Assembly (NCBI GenBank): GCA_011503125.2
Contig: WWBZ02000015.1
Location: 266,476-330,475 of the forward strand
Source of the DNA: Botryosphaeria dothidea
Lineage: Eukaryota > Ascomycota > Dothideomycetes > Botryosphaeriales > Botryosphaeriaceae
Length of the DNA stretch: 64,000 bases
Reading direction: 5' to 3'
A model generated the notes under the pieces. The model was not told the origin of the DNA and did no database searches. It saw only the letters and a program-made list of their open reading frames with translations. Shown here piece after piece: positions 58,376 through 64,000 of this stretch. The position numbers were made by a program, and so were the translations under genes. Position 1 is the first letter of the stretch, and every line of letters starts with the position of its first letter.

Positions 58376-61300
58376 TCTTTATCTAAGTTACCTAAGTTAC
58401 CTAAGGAATAGGATAGTGGCTAGGCTCGTTGCCAGTTAACTATACCTAGGAAATCGTTTAAGAAGGTGTCCGTATAGGCACTTGAGAAGGTTCCCGAAGG
58501 AAGCCCTTTAATAAAACGACAGCGTGGCGTTTAAGAAGGCACGAAGAAGTCCCTAAAAGAAGATCTAAAAGGGAGATCTTAGAGAGGGCACCTAAGAAGA
58601 CACCTAAGGAGACGCTTAAGAAGACACCTAAAGACGCGTCCTAGAATAGACGACCAACTAATAGATAAACCGCAAGAGGCCCCGCAGCGCGAACAAGAGG
58701 ACCCACCGCAATAGGCGAACCAACTATTTACAATAGTTACTTAGCTACAGGCACGAATAGATAGCCAGGCTACTATACTAATAATAAGGCAGCCTAGCGT
58801 AGGAATAGCTACGTCCACCCCGACGGCTTAAGTATAAACCCTACCAACCGTAATTGCTAAAGCGGTTACTTAAGCGCTTACGGCAAGTTAAAGGCTAAGA
58901 AAAATTCTACCCGAGCTAGCAGAATTTAAAGGAGAACGAAAGGAGCTAGAAGCCTGGATTGATTAAGCAAATTAGAAACTTCGAATCGATTACGCAAGCT
59001 ACCTAGAAACGATATAAGCAGCGTTACTATTTAACTAGCTACGAGGAACCGCGCTTACCTACTTATAACTATAGTGGAGATCCTTAAGCTAGACGGCTAT
59101 AACCTAGGACCTATTCGAATAGCTAAGGGCCGTATTTAGCGACCTATATCGCGAGGAAAAAGCACGTCGCGAGCTCCGAGCCCTACATCAAAAAGGTGGC
59201 CCCTTTAGAGAATACTTTGTAAAGTTCCGCCACCTAATACTTAAATCTAGCAAAAGTACTACATGGGACGATAAGCAAAAGAAAGACTCTCTTTAAGACT
59301 TAATTAGCTAGGAACTAAAAGACCGACTAGTTAGCAAGAGCTTAGAAGATCTTACGTTCTACGAATTTACTAACTTACTAGCTAGAACTAGTAACGATAT
59401 AGAGGCTATTAATAAGGCTAAGAAGTTAGTTATACGAAGTAGGTATTAAGGAAGGAGAAGCCTAAGTCCTTAAACCGATAAGAGATCTACTCGATTAATA
59501 ACGACTACTAGACCTACTACGTATCTAAAGCCTCTTTAAAACGACTAAATAGACTAGGAACTAATAGGCCCAGCTAAAGCCGTACTAACCCGGAGAGCTA
59601 AATAGGTAACTTAAGATAAGATTAACCGACGTCGTTAGAATAGGCTTTACACGCGTTATAGTGCTTTAGGACACTAGAAGTATGCATACCCTTATACGCC
59701 TGCCCGTCGCCCAGCTTAAGCTGCTAGTATTAGATAGTCGGAGTAGGAAGTTCCTCCGTAATTAGAGGAGGACACTAAAGTATTAGAGGTTAATAAGAAT
59801 TCGGAAAAAGAGTAGCTCCTAATAAAATTCGCCGTTAGGAGCGAAAGGAGTAAAGTAAGCTTTAAGTAGATTAGAAGCAATTCGAGAATAAGTATATAGA
59901 AAAACTACCTTTCTTAGTTTCAGTACTTATTAATAAGAAGATCTCTACTTAAACCCTTATTAATTCTAGGTGCTTATCCTATAGCTTTATCGATACTCGA
60001 TTCGCTCGAAGATATAAACTCTAGCGTATCCCTATCCGACTAAGACAAATCTAGTTAGTTAATACTATTACCGACTCCTAGATTACCGAAGTAGTAATTA
60101 CCGAGATCGATATCGGCGGATACTAAACGAAAAGAGCTTACTTTTATATAGCTCTAAGAATTAAAGGCTATAAAGTTATTCTTAGCTTACTATAGTTAGT
60201 AAAAGAGAGAGCAGAACTAGATATAGAAAAATAAATCCTTAGATTTAAGGACTCTAGCCTAGTAGTATAAAGCTAGAGAGAGAGAAAAGAACTCGACTAT
60301 AGAAGGGTCGAAGCCGCTAGGTTCCGCCTTCTTACGAGGAAGAAACGACTCGGTTACTAGGTTTTCTTAGCAAGTCTAGCTAATATTAATAAAGCACTTA
60401 CTAAGAAGAAGTATACGGACCTAAGGACGAAACTACTAGCCTAGTTAGATAAACGGTTTCTCGATACCTTCGATAGAAGTAAGGCCGATAAGTTACCTCT
60501 ATACCGACCTAGAATCGATTATTAGATTAAGCTTAAGAAAGATAAGAATAGGAGGATACTAGTGGCCCTATAGGGACCCTTATATAATATATCTAGAGAC
60601 GAACTACTAGTACTCCGGAAAACGCTTATAGAGCTACTCGATAAAGGCTTTATCCGTATAAGTAATTCTCTAGCCGTAGCGCTAGTTCTCTTTATAAAGA
60701 AACCAGGTAGAGGCTTACGATTCTATTATAACTACCGAGCCCTTAATTAACTTACACGGAAGGATCGATATCTACTACCTCTTATCTAGAAGACTCTTAA
60801 CCGGATTAGTAAGGTAAGATAGTTTACGAAACTCGATATAATCGTAGTATTTAATAAGATTCGGGTTAAACTAGGAGATAAATAGCTTATAGCCTTTCGA
60901 ACCCGCTTTAGACTATTTAAGTAGCTTATTACTCCCTTTAGACTAGCTAATATACTAAGCACCTTTTAACGATATATCAACTAGACCCTATAGAACTTCC
61001 TAGACGACTTCGTATCGGCTTATATCGATAATATGCTTATTTTTACCGAGGGATCCCGTACCTAATACCGAGAGTACGTAACTAAGGTTCTCGAAAAGCT
61101 ACAAGCAGCGGGACTACAGCTTAATATCGATAAGTACGAATTCGAGGTTTAGTTAATAAAGTATCTTAGATTTATTATCGAAGCTAGAAAAGGTATCCGC
61201 ATAGACCTAGCTAAGATAAAAGCTATTTAGGAATAGGAAATACCAACTATAGTTAAAGGAGTGCTTAGATTCCTTAGCTTTGCGAACTTCTACCGGCGCT

Positions 61301-63572
61301 TTATTAATAAATACTCGAAGACTACGGCTCCGTTACATATACTTACAAAGAAAGACGTTCCGTTCTATTAGATAGAAGGAGTAGAAAGAGCGTTTCGAAA
61401 GCTAAAGAAGGCCTTTATCACGGCACCAATCCTTGCCTAATTTAACCCGGACCGAAAGATAATCCTCGAGACTAACTCCTTAGGATACTATATAGAAGGA
61501 ATTTTATTCTAATACGATAATAATAGAGTGCTCCGGCTAGTTACCTACTTCTTAAAGAAGAACTCGCTAGCAGAGTATAACTACGAGATCTACGATAAGA
61601 AGCTCCTTACGATTATTAAGTATCTTTAGTAGTAGGATGTAGAGCTACGAAGCGTAAAAGAATTTAAGATTGTTACGGACTATAAGAATCTCGAATACTT
61701 TATAATAGTCCGACGGCTCTCTAAGAGGTAAATAAGATGGCAGCTAATTCTAAGCCGATTTAACTTTACTATTGCTTACCGTCTAGGCAAGCTTAGAGCT
61801 TAGCCTAACGTACTTACACGAAGAGACTAAGACTTACTAGTATCTTAAGATAATAAGAGGCTTTAATATCGTATCGCACGACTCTTAAGCCTAGATAAGG
61901 TTTAAGCTAACTATTAGAGAGTTTTAGCAACACTAGTATAAATAAGACGATAAGCTATAACCGAATAAGGAGTAGACGAATAAGTAGATAAACTAGTAGA
62001 TAAACTAGTAGACGAACTATTAGATAGATCTATAGACGAACTAGTATACGAATAAGGAGTAACGTTAATCGAAGACTATTTACGGTAGCTCTAGTAAGAG
62101 GTAAAAGCAGCGGATCCGGACTATAGACGTCTTATAACAGCAGTAAGAGAGGGTAGAAGAACGCTACTAAACGATTTAGAAAAACTAGTTAAGCTCTTAA
62201 TTACTAATTACTCCTTAAATAATTAAAGAGAGTTGCTGTTCCGTAGTAGACGTTGGATACTAAACTACGAGCCTTTAAGAACCAAGCTAATCTAGATACT
62301 CCACGATTTAATAATAGTAGTTCATCCTAGACGTACTAGAATAATAGCCCTTGTCGCAAGATAGTTCTTCTAGCCGAACTTCGTATCTAATATACGTAGA
62401 TTCGTACGTAACTATAACGTCTACGGAAGGACTAGAGTCTAGAGAGACCGTAAATAAGGACTACTACGGCCGTTACTAGTACTAAACCGTTAGTAGAGAG
62501 AGATCTTAGTCGACTTTATTAGACCGCTACCCGAGAGCCAAGGATGTCGGATACTTATAGTTATTACTAATCGATTAGGTAAAGGAGTTATCCTTAAGGC
62601 CTATAAGAATATTAAAGTAGAAATAGTTGCTAGGATATTTATTCGCTGCTTCTACCGCCACTATAGAGTCCTAACCGCTATTATCTCTAACCGGGGAAGC
62701 TAATTTATTAGCCAGCTATAGAAGAGGGTTTGCCAATTACTTAGAATCGAAAGACGAATCTTAATAGCCTACCATCCAGAAACAGATAGATTAACGGAGC
62801 GTGCGAACACCGAGATAGAAAGAAAGCTCTACCGGATAGTTAACTACGCGTAAGATAACTAGGTTAACTAGTTACTAGTAACAGAGCTTGCTATAAATAG
62901 CTAAGAATCCTTATCGATAGGTGTTAGCCCCTTCTTCCTCTCTTATGGATACCACCTCGAGCTACTATAGTTATTCGAGAATCCTTAACTAGTCCCGAAC
63001 CCTATATTACTAATATAAAAAGGAGAAGTAATCGTAGTAAAGATTAAAGAGATAACCGAATAGATAGAAGCATTAATAGCGAACGTATAATAGAATTAGG
63101 AGACCTAAGTAAATCGATATAGGGACCTATTACTAGCGTATAAAGTAGGGGATAAAGTCTAGCTAAATCTTAAGAATATACGAACGGACCGCCTAAGCCG
63201 GAAGCTTAATAATCGAGTAGTAAAGTTTATAGTTATCGAGGTTATTGGCCCTTATAGCTATAAACTAGACGTACTAACTAGAATACATAACGTCTTTAAC
63301 GTCGATCTCTTACGCCTAGCTAGAATAGATCCTTTACTAAGCTAAGAATAGGACGATTATTAACTACTAGCTATACTCGTTAATAGAGAAGAAGAATAGA
63401 GGGTTAAAGCTATCTTAGATAAAAAACTAGAAAGACGGCTAGGCCAGCGGAAACGGTAGAAACTCTATTAAGTTAAGTAGAGAGGATACGCGCGGCTAAC
63501 TTGGGAACCAGCAAGCGCTTTAGAAGATACTAAAGCCCTAGAGACCTATCTTTAAAGCCGGGAGGGGGGTAA

Positions 63573-63822
63573 TATTACGGTTTAAACCCTAAGGGTGCCT
63601 TAGATAGATCCTACGGCGAGACCTTAGGTTAAGAGGACCCTAAAGCTTAACGAAGCTTAATAAGAAAACCCTATAACTCGCTACTAGTAAAAGGGACTCT
63701 AGAGAGATATATAAGTAGCGCTATCTTACTTAAACCTTTCTTCCTTTTCTCTTTAGCTTAGTCTTCTCGTAGATAGTAATGCCACTATATTTCCGCGAGT
63801 GCACCGGATGCAAGCCATTACA
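63573..63822 (+). repeat. 3' LTR of A2
   Basis: 250 bases, TATTACGG..CATTACA. Nearly all differences from the 5' LTR are TG-to-TA or CA-to-TA. Confidence 0.9.
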
Positions 63823-63827
63823 GAACG

Positions 63828-64000
63828 AGCTAAAATACTAGCTTTATAATTTATAAGCAGGTAAGTCTAGATCTAGATTTTAAATTAACGAAGGTAAACG
63901 AGAGATAAGAGGTCTAAGTAAGCTACGTTTATAATAGTAGGCTCTCCTCCCTAAAGGTAAGTTCCTACGAGCCTTTAGCCTAAGAGTCGAGATTTCGAAG
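63828..64000 (-). mobile_element. Continuation of the minus-strand B-like element after A2
   Basis: AGCTAAAATACTAGC and GCAGGTAAGTCTAGATCT match the reverse complement of the B1 LTR. The element runs off the right edge of the window. Confidence 0.6.

Larger units (their letters stand above)
57778..63822 (+). mobile_element. Ty3/gypsy retrotransposon A2, complete but RIP-inactivated
   Basis: The 6045-base element has 250-base LTRs at 57778-58027 and 63573-63822 and a 5-bp target duplication GAACG at 57773-57777 and 63823-63827. The leader has four 50-base repeats. The order by translation is: Gag-like (about 58680-59890), protease (about 59990-60200), reverse transcriptase (YIDN at 61021-61032), RNase H (to about 61760), integrase (about 61790-62930, with ISNRGSQFI, in which the second catalytic Asp position is Asn at 62689-62691), and a C-terminal region with LTWEPASA-like sequence at about 63490-63520, as in chromodomain-type (chromovirus) elements. 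The long frames are interrupted by TAG/TAA, often where CAG/CAA would be expected. It is inactive. Confidence 0.9.

Noticed and set aside
35785..64000. A Starship-type giant transposon
   Set aside because: No DUF3435 tyrosine-recombinase captain is recognisable and all boundaries are explained by LTR, LINE and SINE insertions; outside this block no captain was seen either.

Overview
This window is genomic DNA of a filamentous ascomycete (Pezizomycotina). The genes carry short introns of about 50-72 bases with GT..AG borders and CTAAT/CTGAC-like branch sites. The gene families are typical of such fungi: HET/ankyrin and STAND-type proteins, fungal P450s, a secreted PL1 pectate lyase, and DUF7924-like and PDDEXK_12-like proteins. 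The right-hand third shows C-to-T decay in CpA context on both strands, the signature of repeat-induced point mutation (RIP). The pectate lyase suggests a plant-associated lifestyle; the species cannot be named from the sequence.

Layout. (1) 0-4.8 kb: a decayed secondary-metabolism neighbourhood. It holds a partial amidohydrolase-like end, an N-terminal P450 relic, an N-terminal NmrA-like relic facing it, a DUF1857/SRPBCC pseudogene with in-frame stops, and one apparently intact flavin monooxygenase. (2) 5.7-19.6 kb: a nuclease-fold-like protein, a secreted pectate lyase, a frameshifted secreted protein, an ankyrin-HET incompatibility-type gene, a DUF7924 gene, and a P450 with one frameshift. 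(3) 20.4-31.1 kb: a run of predicted nuclease-fold genes on the plus strand (PD-(D/E)XK-like, DUF7924, PDDEXK_12-like and HNH_2-like), with remnants of an ankyrin gene and a coiled-coil gene between them. (4) 31.7-35.5 kb: a damaged unknown gene, a STAND/NLR-like gene that has lost its P-loop, and a fragment of orotidine-5'-phosphate decarboxylase at the border. (5) 35.8-64 kb: an almost gene-free stack of nested retroelements.

The nest can be read from target-site duplications. Ty3/gypsy element A1 (from 35785) was entered by gypsy-type element B1 (5-bp duplication CCTAA). B1 was entered by LINE-1 (15-bp duplication), and LINE-1 by LINE-2 (13-bp duplication). A1 also received a SINE with a tRNA-like head and a LINE-like tail (14-bp duplication). 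A1 ends at about 57507 against a minus-strand B-like LTR, which itself holds a complete copy of family A (A2, 57778-63822, duplication GAACG). Nearly every reading frame in the nest is broken by TAG/TAA codons. Catalytic Asp codons have become Asn in several copies.

The most interesting signal is the clustering, within 26 kb at the edge of this heterochromatin-like block, of five diverse proteins sharing a 'PD...(hydrophobic)-E-x-K' signature plus one HNH protein, next to HET and STAND-type genes. Several are frameshifted or carry stops. This pattern fits a fast-turnover accessory region, perhaps involving conflict or self/non-self systems, but no such function is shown by the sequence alone.
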